From a virus, in the IMG/VR virus record IMGVR_UViG_3300044946_000175, positions 55,162 through 119,161 of that record: a stretch of 64,000 nucleotides of DNA. One strand, 5' to 3'. Every line of letters starts with the position of its first letter. Positions within the stretch are counted from its first letter, which is position 1. A program made the position numbers and the translations under genes. Positions 41,855 through 50,005 of the stretch are shown here, one piece after another. Below the pieces are notes generated by a model. That model ran no database searches, had not been told where the DNA came from, and saw only the letters and a program-made list of their open reading frames with translations.

Positions 41855-42094
41855 ATGTCTTCTCGCGAAAGCAAAGTATCAGGCACTCAAGAGGCTGGCC
41901 GCGCATCGGTCCAGACACCGATTGAAGTCGCATCCGGCGGTCTCAATACGTTCCAAGATCATTCGCGCATGTCGAGTGCGTTGATGGTTGAATTGCTCAA
42001 TGGCAATTTGCGGAGCAAGAAAGCCAATACAGCCTGTCGAATCGGAAACTATGGGCTGCGCGCTCTGGAGGGTGCTGCCGAAGAGCGGAACTGA
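41855..42094 (+). CDS. small gene between the two arrays, 79 aa
   Basis: The ATG at 41855 follows AAAGGAGAG with good spacing, so it is probably translated. The N-terminal half is Ser/Glu/Gly-rich; the C-terminal half, ALMVELLNGNLRSKKANTAC then GNYGLRALEGAAEE, is a short helical hairpin resembling a phage/planctomycete domain (L...L..G......AN.......L.ALE) of unknown function. It lies between array 1 and the second RNA element. Guide processing, regulation or an unrelated passenger are all possible. Confidence 0.6.
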   Translation: MSSRESKVSGTQEAGRASVQTPIEVASGGLNTFQDHSRMSSALMVELLNGNLRSKKANTACRIGNYGLRALEGAAEERN

Positions 42095-42203
42095 AACAGG
42101 GGTCTGGCAGTTATTCAGGCCACTTTTTGCGAGTGGTGAAGTGGTGAACAGATCACTGGTAACCGCTCGCGCAATCCTAACAGGAGATACACAGTGACTT
42201 TGC

Positions 42204-42307
42204 GCTTTTGCCGAGCGCGGCTGCAATGAGCACACTCATCAACGCATGAGTGGCCGCTCGCAGAACGCCGGAAACACTGGTCCAGAAGAAGGCGAATAGC
42301 CACGGCT
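42204..42307 (+). ncRNA. guide-associated RNA element, copy B
   Basis: This is the same 104-nt element as at 41132, at the same distance from its array. Its central hairpin is CACTCAT (42233-42239) / ATGAGTG (42246-42252), different in sequence from copy A but again fully paired. GCGGC/GCCGC pairs outside it. The rest is almost base-for-base the same. Confidence 0.6.
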
Positions 42308-43040
42308 CTGGAGAGACCTTTGGAATCTTGAAGGTGCAAGCAAGGTGTGACATTGAAGATGGTTCCGTTTTTGACTTTGACATCCGGAAAGATCTTTGGG
42401 ATCTAAAGGAACTTGCAAGGCCTCGTCTCGGGGATTGGGTTTACGCTGGTTGGTTCACCGGAAAGACCTTTGGGATCTAAAGGAACTTGCAAGCGATCGT
42501 GCTCGACTCACCTGTCGGACCAAGCTTGCCGGAAAGACCTTTGGGATCTAAAGGAACTTGCAAGCTGCACGGGAATCTGTGACAGCCGCCGGAAGTTTCC
42601 CGGAAAGACCTTTGGGATCTAAAGGAACTTGCAAGGAGTCGTCTCACGTTGAAGGATCGGCACGAGATAAACCGGAAAGACCTTTGGGATCTAAAGGAAC
42701 TTGCAAGACCGAGTAACACCATCAGCGGGAACGGGCCGTCGGGCTCCGGAAAGACCTTTGGGATCTAAAGGAACTTGCAAGTACCAAACGGTTCGATTGA
42801 GGCTTCCACAGTGGACCGGAAAGACCTTTAGGATCTGAAGGAACTTGCAAGCCATCCATGAAGTCTTTGATGCCTTCATCGTCTTTCCGGAAAGACCTTT
42901 GGGATCTAAAGGAACTTGCAAGGTGACAGAGTATCCCGGAGTGAGTGCTCGGAAAGACCTTTTGGATCTAAAGGAACTAGCAAGCTGTAAGGCCCCTCAA
43001 TGAGGACCGAAAATACTTTTGGAGTCTGAGGAATTTGCAA
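42308..43040 (+). CRISPR. CRISPR array 2, 12 repeats
   Basis: Repeats start at 42308 (37 bp, variant), 42384, 42458, 42529, 42600, 42672, 42746, 42816, 42887, 42949 and 43007 (degenerate, 34 bp). That is 11 repeats by my count and 10 spacers of 39, 38, 35, 35, 36, 38, 34, 35, 26 and 22 bp. Six are identical, beginning CCGGAAAGACC, with hairpin CCTTT/AAAGG around GGGATCT and ending in the palindrome CTTGCAAG. Wear at the 3' end marks the trailer, so it is read in the same direction as the effector. Spacers show no internal repeats. Confidence 0.9.
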
Positions 43041-43088
43041 TAATATAAAGGAAGGAGAAGACAAAATCATTTTTGAGGAAAATGAATA

Positions 43089-43874
43089 ATGGCACGTCCG
43101 AAGAAGGGGTTCTCGAAAGCAGGCAAGCGTCTGGGTAGGCCGGTGGGGACAAAGAACAAACATAAGAAGCGGAATATTCCTGTTCCGCCTCCTCCCGATG
43201 CGCCCATCGATCCGAACACGCCTCCAGAAGATCGTCCTCTCTCGCCCACCGAGCGGATGTTCGTGGGTCGCTATCTGGTGAACAACAACGCAACTCGTTC
43301 GTACCAGGAGGTATACCAGTGCAGTTACGGCAACGCGAACAAGGAAGGTCCGTTGATGCTCCGCCGCCCCAATGTGGCCAAGGAGATCCGCTGCGCCACG
43401 GAAGCGGTGATGCAAAAGTTTCGGTTAAACAACGAGGATGTGATCCAGGAACTTATTCGGGTTGCCTTTTCCGATCTGGTCTGCGTGGAGAGTGCGTTTG
43501 GTGATTTCCTGCGCCTGTCGCAAATTCCCACGCAGGAGCGCCGGGCCATTCAGTCGTGTAAATTTCGCACGCGATCTATTTCGAGGAAGAAGGGACCGCC
43601 GATAGTGGAGACCACTATCGAGTATAAGATGCACAAAAAGGTGGACGCTTTGGGTCTGCTTGCGTCTTATCTGGGAATCCGCAAGACCGGTATTCCCGAT
43701 TTTGAAGCGTTCTTGGCTCTGCTGCCGACAGAAGTCGCGCAGCAACTCAAGGACATGATCTCCAAGACAATGAAAGAAAAGACCGAAGCTTCGAAGAATG
43801 GGCATGTTGATGAGTTGCCTTCTACTTCTCCGGTCAAGACGGAGGTGGCCGTTCCCCCTGTCGAAACCCCGTAA
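43089..43874 (+). CDS. terS: terminase small subunit
   Basis: In this 261-residue protein, LSPTERMFVGRYLVNNNATR, YQEVYQCSYGNANKEGPLML and RRPNVAKEIRCATEAVMQKF match the Terminase_2 helix-turn-helix and following helices that recognise the packaging site. A basic Pro-rich start and an acidic C-terminus flank it. The large subunit is 18 kb downstream at 61937, an unusual separation. The CRISPR array ends 49 bp upstream. Confidence 0.85.
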   Translation: MARPKKGFSKAGKRLGRPVGTKNKHKKRNIPVPPPPDAPIDPNTPPEDRPLSPTERMFVGRYLVNNNATRSYQEVYQCSYGNANKEGPLMLRRPNVAKEIRCATEAVMQKFRLNNEDVIQELIRVAFSDLVCVESAFGDFLRLSQIPTQERRAIQSCKFRTRSISRKKGPPIVETTIEYKMHKKVDALGLLASYLGIRKTGIPDFEAFLALLPTEVAQQLKDMISKTMKEKTEASKNGHVDELPSTSPVKTEVAVPPVETP

Positions 43875-43918
43875 ATGAAAATTTAAATTTTGCCTTTTAA
43901 ACATCGGAGGAAAACAAA

Positions 43919-44131
43919 ATGCATGACGATCATGACGAGTTCGATGAAGGCGATGCGCGGATGCAGCGGGAGTTCAACGATAAGATGATGGTGATCGGTG
44001 AGCGGAACAACAAAGCCTGCCATGCGCTCCGATACGTGGAGTGTTTTGGCGGAGAGAAGATGGACGATAAGGAACGGAGAGTCCACGAGGCGGCACTGGA
44101 CGTCCTGCTCGATTACTTCAAGAGGGATTGA
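43919..44131 (+). CDS. small acidic protein, 70 aa
   Basis: A His/Asp-rich start (MHDDHDEFDEGDARMQREFN) is followed by two helices. Function is unknown. The start follows CGGAGGAAAACAAA, and upstream is TTTAAATTTTGCCTTTTAA, a form of the TTGCCTTTT element. Confidence 0.6.
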   Translation: MHDDHDEFDEGDARMQREFNDKMMVIGERNNKACHALRYVECFGGEKMDDKERRVHEAALDVLLDYFKRD

Positions 44132-44133
44132 GT

Positions 44134-44544
44134 GTGGCCGAGAAGAACTTCGATCCGCAGGGCGGCGTGCCGTGGGAACCCAAGTATCCGGAATTCGCCG
44201 TACCGCACACGCCGGAGTCGGCTGGTGTCAAGGACGAACTCGATGAGTCTGGTAAGGAATGGACACCGGCCCCGTCCACGTCTCACCTGGAGGGATTCCG
44301 GTACTTTCCTGGTAATACTCGCTTTGCTCAACTGTTCTTGAACGGGCGATCTGAGATCCAGGTACGGTTCCGTCCCAAAGGCAAGACGCCGATGACTGAA
44401 TATCACTACTGGCCTTCTGATGTTCATGAGGCCGACCTGTGGTGGTTCAAGCTCTCATCGGCTGATTCTCCTGGGGAGGTCATTCAGGAGATGATCAAGG
44501 CGCAGATTCCGTATCGGAAAGCGGCAATCGGGAGCATGGGTTGA
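44134..44544 (+). CDS. KTSC-like domain protein, 136 aa
   Basis: The C-terminal half (LEGFRYFPGNTRFAQLFLNG, then VRFRPKGKTPMTEYHYWPSD) has the order of the small KTSC-type domain seen in phage and bacterial proteins. Function is unknown. GTG start one codon after the preceding stop; its stop overlaps the next TTG. Confidence 0.6.
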   Translation: MAEKNFDPQGGVPWEPKYPEFAVPHTPESAGVKDELDESGKEWTPAPSTSHLEGFRYFPGNTRFAQLFLNGRSEIQVRFRPKGKTPMTEYHYWPSDVHEADLWWFKLSSADSPGEVIQEMIKAQIPYRKAAIGSMG

Positions 44545-44930
44545 TTTTTCAATTAAATCCAACGATTCCACTGGACACGATTCGAGGAAAAGGATTTGCC
44601 CATTTTATACTCGATCTTAGCCAGGAGCACCGAACGCTCTTTGGTGTATTCTTGAACGCGTGCGGGTCTTTCTGGTGGATCGATCAGCGAGACGTGAAAC
44701 TGGAAAAGAACTGGAGTCTGGGAATCAGAATAGAGGAGTGTGAATTGTGTCAAAGTACGAACCAAAGGAATTCGGATGCACCTGTCTGCCATCCGCCGAA
44801 GAACACCCAGAACTCATTTGTATCGGTTGTCAAGCCAACCGAGCCATCGCCGAAGCCATGCAGGAAGCAGCCAAAGAAGCCGCTCAAGAAGTCCGCAAGA
44901 CCGACATCGCGGGCTTCAACGAAGTCATGA
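44541..44930 (+). CDS. conserved small phage domain with read-on tail
   Basis: Residues 1-70 (FQLNPTIPLDTIRGKGFAHF; FGVFLNACGSFWWID) match a common small phage protein. The remaining 59 residues lie entirely over the next gene (from 44747) in another frame and look like out-of-frame sequence (Pro/Lys/Ser-rich). Either the original stop was lost, or a real overlapping tail evolved. Start is a TTG. Confidence 0.5.
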   Translation: MIFQLNPTIPLDTIRGKGFAHFILDLSQEHRTLFGVFLNACGSFWWIDQRDVKLEKNWSLGIRIEECELCQSTNQRNSDAPVCHPPKNTQNSFVSVVKPTEPSPKPCRKQPKKPLKKSARPTSRASTKS

Positions 44931-45106
44931 GAACCAAATTAGTGATTACGAATGAAGACGATACAGTAAGTGGTAAGACGCTCTGGATCGAAACCCACGA
45001 AGGACATTTCGTCATGGTGGGGATGATCAAGGCTTTAGAGTGGGAGCGGCGCAAGCAGCGATTGGAGAGGGCGAAGTCCTTGGGACAGATTACTTGCTCG
45101 ATATAG
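44747..45106 (+). CDS. Cys-containing helical protein, 119 aa
   Basis: CTCLPSAEEHPELICIGCQ suggests a zinc-binding start, followed by a long charged helix (AMQEAAKEAAQEVRKTDIAG) and a short C-terminal domain. GTG start. The gene overlaps its predecessor by 184 bases. Function is unknown. Confidence 0.65.
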   Translation: MSKYEPKEFGCTCLPSAEEHPELICIGCQANRAIAEAMQEAAKEAAQEVRKTDIAGFNEVMRTKLVITNEDDTVSGKTLWIETHEGHFVMVGMIKALEWERRKQRLERAKSLGQITCSI

Positions 45107-45116
45107 GGGAGTTGGT

Positions 45117-45296
45117 GTGGAAATCGAGACGATTTACAAAACGACCGATGTGTTCGGTAGTGTGCGAGTCAGGAGAGCCTCGCACGGCGCCGTTTCTGTT
45201 GAAAGAGTGGGTAAGTCTGTTGTGAACATTGTTCAGCTTTCCAATGAACAAGCTCTGGAGATTGCGAGACTTATTATCGAGAAGGCAAAAGTGTGA
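45117..45296 (+). CDS. small beta-alpha protein, 59 aa
   Basis: GTG start 10 bp after the previous stop. The sequence (EIETIYKTTDVFGSVRVRRA, then VNIVQLSNEQALEIARLIIE) is a clear strand-strand-strand-helix unit. Its end, EKAKV, encodes the AAGGCAAAAG initiation region of the next gene. Function is unknown. Confidence 0.6.
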   Translation: MEIETIYKTTDVFGSVRVRRASHGAVSVERVGKSVVNIVQLSNEQALEIARLIIEKAKV

Positions 45297-45493
45297 CACA
45301 AAAACAGGTAGATGAGTTCCTTGCGGCATTGAAGATTGTGCGCAAAAAGGAGCCTGGATTCTGCTGTTTGGTCGATATGCTGATCGCCGACCATTCGCAG
45401 TTGCAGACAGAACACGTAGAACTGATCGAAATTAAGAACAATCTGGTGCGGGAGAACTGGGAGTTGGTCGATAAACTGAAGACAAAACAATGA
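45293..45493 (+). CDS. small helical protein, 66 aa
   Basis: A helical, partly coiled-coil protein (QLQTEHVELIEIKNNLVREN). Function is unknown. GTG start overlapping the previous TGA; stop overlapping the next ATG. Confidence 0.6.
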   Translation: MTQKQVDEFLAALKIVRKKEPGFCCLVDMLIADHSQLQTEHVELIEIKNNLVRENWELVDKLKTKQ

Positions 45494-46140
45494 CTCATGT
45501 TGCAATACCGACTGATCTGACCAAAATCGTCTGCCCGTTTACCGAGAGGGAGATACTTGGCGATTTCTTGCGTCCTTGCGATGCCGATGCTTATTACATG
45601 GGACATGGTGTTGGGGAATGGTACTACTATCTCGGTTTCACTTATCGACCCAAGACGATCCTCGAATTGGGCACACGATGGGGCTATTCGCTTAAGGCGT
45701 TGTATGAGGGCAGTCGAGCAGGAGAGGGGGCAAGCAATTCGCCGTCCGATTACCGTCTTTATTCATTCGACAGCGAAGTAGATTGTCCTGGTTCGTGTCA
45801 GTACGTGCGCGACAAGTTCGCGCAGATGAATCTCGCGATCAGCGTTCAGTGCTTCAAGATCAATCTGCGTGACATCCCCGACGATTTAGGCATCGGGGAA
45901 CTAGTCGATCTGGCGCATGTCGATGCCGATCACAGCATCGAAGGCACGTACCAGGATTGCCATCTGGCATACAGATACGTCAGATCCGGCGGGGTAATGG
46001 TGATCGACGATATGAAAGAGTCAGCAACCGGAGGGCCGACGACTCGAACCGGAGCAGATCGTTTCCTTGCCGAGATAGGTTGTCGCGGTTGCGCATACTT
46101 CGATACTTATCGCGGTCATTACGTTCTCATTAAGGACTGA
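45490..46140 (+). CDS. class I SAM-dependent methyltransferase (Methyltransf_24-like)
   Basis: This 216-residue protein has the SAM-binding strand-loop ILELGTRWGYSLKALYEG (G-rich) and LVDLAHVDADHSIEGTYQDC with VRSGGVMVIDDMK, the typical acidic loops of the Rossmann fold. This branch methylates small molecules or proteins (or acts on cell-surface sugars), not DNA. The start follows AAGACAAAACA. Confidence 0.8.
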   Translation: MTHVAIPTDLTKIVCPFTEREILGDFLRPCDADAYYMGHGVGEWYYYLGFTYRPKTILELGTRWGYSLKALYEGSRAGEGASNSPSDYRLYSFDSEVDCPGSCQYVRDKFAQMNLAISVQCFKINLRDIPDDLGIGELVDLAHVDADHSIEGTYQDCHLAYRYVRSGGVMVIDDMKESATGGPTTRTGADRFLAEIGCRGCAYFDTYRGHYVLIKD

Positions 46141-46150
46141 AGGCAAAACA

Positions 46151-46558
46151 ATGAATAAACAGCCCAAACATAACGATATAATCGTTCATTGCGGTCACTT
46201 TGGACCAGAAAGTAAAAACTCTTATTTTTACGATCAGGGTCCGGGCGCGGAGTTTGGTCGCCCCGACGGTACGAGGGGGACGGCTCAGTGGTTTGTAGTC
46301 TGTAAGGACTGTTACGATAAGACTCAGGGTGACATAAGGAAGGTTCCGGTTGCTGGCGATACGAGATTGGTATTGGATAACGGCTTACTTAAACCAGAAG
46401 TAATGAAGACGAGCACTTCTGACGAGAAGCGATGTCCTATTTGCGGAAAAGAAATGGTTTGGGCAGAAGTACCACAAGAAAACGAGTCGGGAGTTTTGAT
46501 GGCTAATACATGGGTATGTACTAGCTGTGCGAGTTCAGCCATATCGGAGCAACAATGA
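46151..46558 (+). CDS. two-part zinc-binding protein, 135 aa
   Basis: The first half (IIVHCGHFG ... FVVCKDCYDK) is the same zinc module as in the protein at 39161. The second half is a zinc ribbon (CPICGKEMVW, CTSCASS). Function is unknown. ATG after GAAGGCAAAACA. Confidence 0.65.
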   Translation: MNKQPKHNDIIVHCGHFGPESKNSYFYDQGPGAEFGRPDGTRGTAQWFVVCKDCYDKTQGDIRKVPVAGDTRLVLDNGLLKPEVMKTSTSDEKRCPICGKEMVWAEVPQENESGVLMANTWVCTSCASSAISEQQ

Positions 46559-46878
46559 TTACTCGTTTTGACTGCAAGTGCATTCGAGTCGATTGTTTGA
46601 AGTGTGAAGGCAATCGATTGATTGAGAGGGCTGTCGCTGAAGAAAGACGAAGTCTCCAGGCCGAATTCAACAGTCGAATTCTCTTTGGTGTCATGACTGT
46701 TCTCAATCCCGAAGCTGCTGTTCCATCAATGGAAATTCGAATGGAGCGAATGGAAGGTGGGTGGGAGACAATCGGTCAGATCAACGTAGATGAGTGGATC
46801 AAGCGAAGAGACAGGTATTTGCGTAGTATTGGGAGAATTGAAGCTGAACCTGTGTCGGAGTTGGCTGGTCTGTCGTAA
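46555..46878 (+). CDS. hypothetical protein, 107 aa
   Basis: CKCIRVDCLKCEGN at the start is a possible metal site, then a charged helix and a short strand-rich end. Function is unknown. ATGA overlap with its predecessor. Confidence 0.6.
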   Translation: MITRFDCKCIRVDCLKCEGNRLIERAVAEERRSLQAEFNSRILFGVMTVLNPEAAVPSMEIRMERMEGGWETIGQINVDEWIKRRDRYLRSIGRIEAEPVSELAGLS

Positions 46879-46889
46879 GGAGGGATGCG

Positions 46890-47153
46890 ATGAGCGAGCG
46901 GGCGTATAAAGTTGTGGTGGATGGTGAAGATTATAGTTTTCATTATAGTCTTCCAGTTGAGTATTTGCCTGTGGCTGTTGAGGCAATCAAGGCTGCTGAT
47001 AAGGTTCGTGAACTGATTGAAGCATTGCCTTTGGCGCATCGGGGAGAGGTCATTCTCGTTGCCGCAGAGGCTATTCGCAGGGGGTATTGTTCCCTTTGCG
47101 GCAAACCTCCTGAATGGGGTGGAGAGAAATGTCAGTGCGGGAACGATGAATAA
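46890..47153 (+). CDS. small protein with C-terminal zinc finger, 87 aa
   Basis: A beta-hairpin start (AYKVVVDGEDYSFHYSLPVE) and a helix precede CSLCGKPPEWGGEKCQCG, a CxxC...CxC metal site. Function is unknown. AAGGAGGGATGCG lies upstream. Confidence 0.65.
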   Translation: MSERAYKVVVDGEDYSFHYSLPVEYLPVAVEAIKAADKVRELIEALPLAHRGEVILVAAEAIRRGYCSLCGKPPEWGGEKCQCGNDE

Positions 47154-47165
47154 CGGAGAGATAAA

Positions 47166-48992
47166 ATGAAAGAATACATCTGCGGTTGCTGTCAGCACGA
47201 ATTTACCCTCATGGCGTGGGAGTCTCGCGCCTGCCCCGAGTGCCGGACAGCGTTCAAAGACGAGGCTGATGAGAACATCAAGAACATGACCAATACGGAG
47301 TCGGTGGAGAAGGCTTTGATTGACCTGCGCGAGAACGGAATCTGCGAAGAGTCCGTTGATCGCGAGTTGGAGTTAAAACCTCCTCCGTCTCAATTTGTCA
47401 GACAGGACAATTCTGGCGCATGGCGCGAGGTTCCGGTTGGTGTGCCAATAACCACAACAGACATTCCAGGCCGTTCCGGCATTTCCAAGTTCGTCGCGCA
47501 GAACGGAAAGATAACGAAAGTTCCCGTACTCGACCGTCGTTCTGGCTGCGCACCAGAGGATGTGCCAGTGGTTGGTTATGCTGACAATTTCCGAGAGAAA
47601 GACGGTAAAGTAGCCTGTGATACTCACGTCGATCCGGCCAAGTTAGGTGAAGACAAAACAGTACTTGATTTCCGCCTTCTCGCCGGAAGTGGTGCGGAAG
47701 GATTTTGGAAACAGCCATCGAGAGAAATCAAATCTTTCGTTCATACTGATCTTAATGCTGCTCTGATCGATACTGAAAAGGCAGTACGCGAAGGCGAGAT
47801 TATTGAATGGAAGGCTTACCGCAATATGCTCATCACGCATCTGGGTCTGGAGGCCCGTCAGGCCGATGAGTACATAGATCACATTCGATGCTGCATCAAT
47901 GCCGGTAAGGACATGGTTGGTAAAGTGATTTGTTTGTCCATGTCGATTTCGGATATCCTTTTTCGGCTAGCCGATGTGGGCATTGTGTTGCCTGACGATC
48001 ACAAGCTGAAGAAGCAACTAAGGCTGAATGCAGCAATAGCAGACATCAGAGACCAGTCACAAAAGCCGTACTTATTTGATTTGCAGGAAGCGGAGAAGTG
48101 GGAGAAAGAAGGCAAACTAAAGAATCCTATTCCGATGGCGAATGGTACGTTGTTGATTCCAGATGAGAAGACATTGGAGGATAAGGCAGGATCGGCAGAC
48201 GATTCGTTGGTTGCGGAGCCCGTCAATCTCGATGCTGCAATGGAAAAGGCAGGCAAAGAACTGAGAGAACATCAGCGTAGGTTGGAGGAAGAAGAAGGAT
48301 ATGCAGACAAAATTCGTAAACAAGCAGCAGGAACTTCGCGACCCTTTCGTGTCAATCGCTACACGAAAATGACCCTCTCTTCTGAAGAACAGGCAAAACT
48401 CAACTCATCCAAATCGTCAGAGATGCCGCTAGGCGATCCGCGTGTGTTGGAAGAGTTAGCGGCGCAGAAACTGCGAGACATGAGAGTTTCGATGGAGTTG
48501 GATGCGAGTGAAGAGGTGCGCAAAGCAGCAGGACTTTCACGACCGGAAAGTCCGGACGATCCGATTATTAAAAACGATTATTATCCAACGCCGGAAGGAA
48601 ATGCATTTGTTCCTCAAACGCAAAAGGCAATAGATGGGGATTACTTCGGCTCTCCGGCCTTGTCCGATCCGAGCTTGAAGCGTGGTCCATCTGAAGGAAT
48701 GGAGGCAATAATGAAAAAGACGCTCGACGAGATGATCCATGAATATCTCGACCATCACCGCGTCCGCGAGACTAACGATCCTGCGCTCAGGCGATTCTTT
48801 ACTGGATCGATCAGTCGCGACACACTGATTCGTAGTTTTTTGGAAGAGTGGCGACTTGGGGGATTTCCGTCTTTCGAGGCATGTTTGTTGGAGATTATCC
48901 TTAAGCAGTACAAGGAACTGCACCGGTTACAGTCTGAGGTTTTCAAGTATCACGAAAGTCTCTCGCCGAATCCGCTAAAGAACAAAACATGA
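47166..48992 (+). CDS. large hypothetical protein, 608 aa
   Basis: The N-terminus is a zinc ribbon (CGCCQHEFTLMAWESRACPE C). The middle has a helical domain (DTEKAVREGEIIEWKAYRNM) and long charged, probably disordered stretches (GKELREHQRRLEEEEGYADK). The end is helical (LDEMIHEYLDHHRVRETNDP; EACLLEIILKQYKELHRLQ). No enzyme motif is recognised. Size and mixed layout suggest a scaffold or virion-associated protein, an inference. Confidence 0.7.
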   Translation: MKEYICGCCQHEFTLMAWESRACPECRTAFKDEADENIKNMTNTESVEKALIDLRENGICEESVDRELELKPPPSQFVRQDNSGAWREVPVGVPITTTDIPGRSGISKFVAQNGKITKVPVLDRRSGCAPEDVPVVGYADNFREKDGKVACDTHVDPAKLGEDKTVLDFRLLAGSGAEGFWKQPSREIKSFVHTDLNAALIDTEKAVREGEIIEWKAYRNMLITHLGLEARQADEYIDHIRCCINAGKDMVGKVICLSMSISDILFRLADVGIVLPDDHKLKKQLRLNAAIADIRDQSQKPYLFDLQEAEKWEKEGKLKNPIPMANGTLLIPDEKTLEDKAGSADDSLVAEPVNLDAAMEKAGKELREHQRRLEEEEGYADKIRKQAAGTSRPFRVNRYTKMTLSSEEQAKLNSSKSSEMPLGDPRVLEELAAQKLRDMRVSMELDASEEVRKAAGLSRPESPDDPIIKNDYYPTPEGNAFVPQTQKAIDGDYFGSPALSDPSLKRGPSEGMEAIMKKTLDEMIHEYLDHHRVRETNDPALRRFFTGSISRDTLIRSFLEEWRLGGFPSFEACLLEIILKQYKELHRLQSEVFKYHESLSPNPLKNKT

Positions 48993-49309
48993 TCCACGAT
49001 TTCGGGAACGGCTTTGTGTGCTGGCGCGTCGGAGACAAAATCGTGTCTTGCGGACCGCAGACTTGTTTTGTGATCGACAAGAAAGCCATGACGTGCGAGG
49101 TTGTGGTTTCTGACGAACGGATCTGTTGCCTAGTGTTCGAGGCTGAGCGGTGTCTGGAGCCTGCCATGCACATGACCAAAGGCGGTGGGTTGCATTCCAT
49201 CTTGTGCGTAAGACACGCGATGAAGTACGGATACTTTCCACTGACCCCCGCGCAACTCGACAGAGAATTGAAGTCGGCGGGGATTCTCTGTACAAATATA
49301 TTGGAGTGA
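48989..49309 (+). CDS. Cys-rich hypothetical protein, 106 aa
   Basis: Seven cysteines are spread along a beta-rich sequence (GFVCWRVGDKIVSCGPQTC ... ICCLVFEAERC). A His pair near LHSILCVRHAMKYGYFP may add a metal site. Function is unknown. ATGA overlap with the gene before. Confidence 0.6.
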   Translation: MIHDFGNGFVCWRVGDKIVSCGPQTCFVIDKKAMTCEVVVSDERICCLVFEAERCLEPAMHMTKGGGLHSILCVRHAMKYGYFPLTPAQLDRELKSAGILCTNILE

Positions 49310-49312
49310 GAA

Positions 49313-50005
49313 ATGTACGAGCGATTTACAGGCCGCGCCCGCAAGGTGATGCAACTGGCCAATCAGGATGCGCAGCGGTTCAACCACGAGTACATCGGCA
49401 CCGAACATATTTTGCTTGGACTATTGAAAGAAGGTAATGGAGTTGGTCCGTGTGCGCTCAAGCGGTTAGGTATTGATCTGAATACGGTTCGGAGGGAAAC
49501 AGAAAAGCACATTCATTCACACTTACTCAATAGCGAATCTGCGATGGGCCGACTTCCCCTCACGCCGCGAGCCAAGAAAGCCCTTGATTATGCGATTGAG
49601 GAGGCTCGTGCTTTATTTTTCAGTTATGTTGGGACAGAGCATATCCTTCTCGGTCTGATTCGTGAGGCGGAAGGCATTGGAGGAACTGTTCTTTTGGGCA
49701 TGGGCGTGACTTTGGACAAGATGCGAGAAGAGACGAAAAGAATGACGGGAAGGATAAACAGGTTAGGTGAAATCGGGGAGCCGAAAGACGTACAGCCCAT
49801 GCCGGACGCAATGAAGGCCGGAATCAGCGGAATTCGTGCGGCAATGAAAGGATTCGGCGAGATTGCGAATTGCCGACTGACCAACACCAATTACAGTTTA
49901 TCCGAAGATGGACAGATACTCCAATTCTCTGTCAGTGGTACAATCCAGGTTCCACAATCCGAAGACAAGCCCGTCGTGGTTGAAGATCGGAAAGACAAAA
50001 CATGA
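49313..50005 (+). CDS. stand-alone ClpC N-terminal domain protein
   Basis: This 230-residue protein has two Clp_N repeats: MYERFTGRARKVMQLANQDA with FNHEYIGTEHILLGLLKEG (1-70), and LTPRAKKALDYAIEEARALF with YVGTEHILLGLIREAEGIGG (about 80-140). This is the ClpC substrate/adaptor-binding domain, close to the form I know from Planctomycetes ClpC. Both AAA+ motors are absent; instead there is a beta-rich C-terminus. It could occupy ClpC adaptors or act as a new adaptor, sparing phage proteins from proteolysis. Confidence 0.88.
   Translation: MYERFTGRARKVMQLANQDAQRFNHEYIGTEHILLGLLKEGNGVGPCALKRLGIDLNTVRRETEKHIHSHLLNSESAMGRLPLTPRAKKALDYAIEEARALFFSYVGTEHILLGLIREAEGIGGTVLLGMGVTLDKMREETKRMTGRINRLGEIGEPKDVQPMPDAMKAGISGIRAAMKGFGEIANCRLTNTNYSLSEDGQILQFSVSGTIQVPQSEDKPVVVEDRKDKT

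Noticed and set aside
41400-43000. Long minus-strand frames with repeating ASSFRSQRSFR-like peptides
   Set aside because: They are the reverse translation of the CRISPR repeats and have no start or ribosome site.
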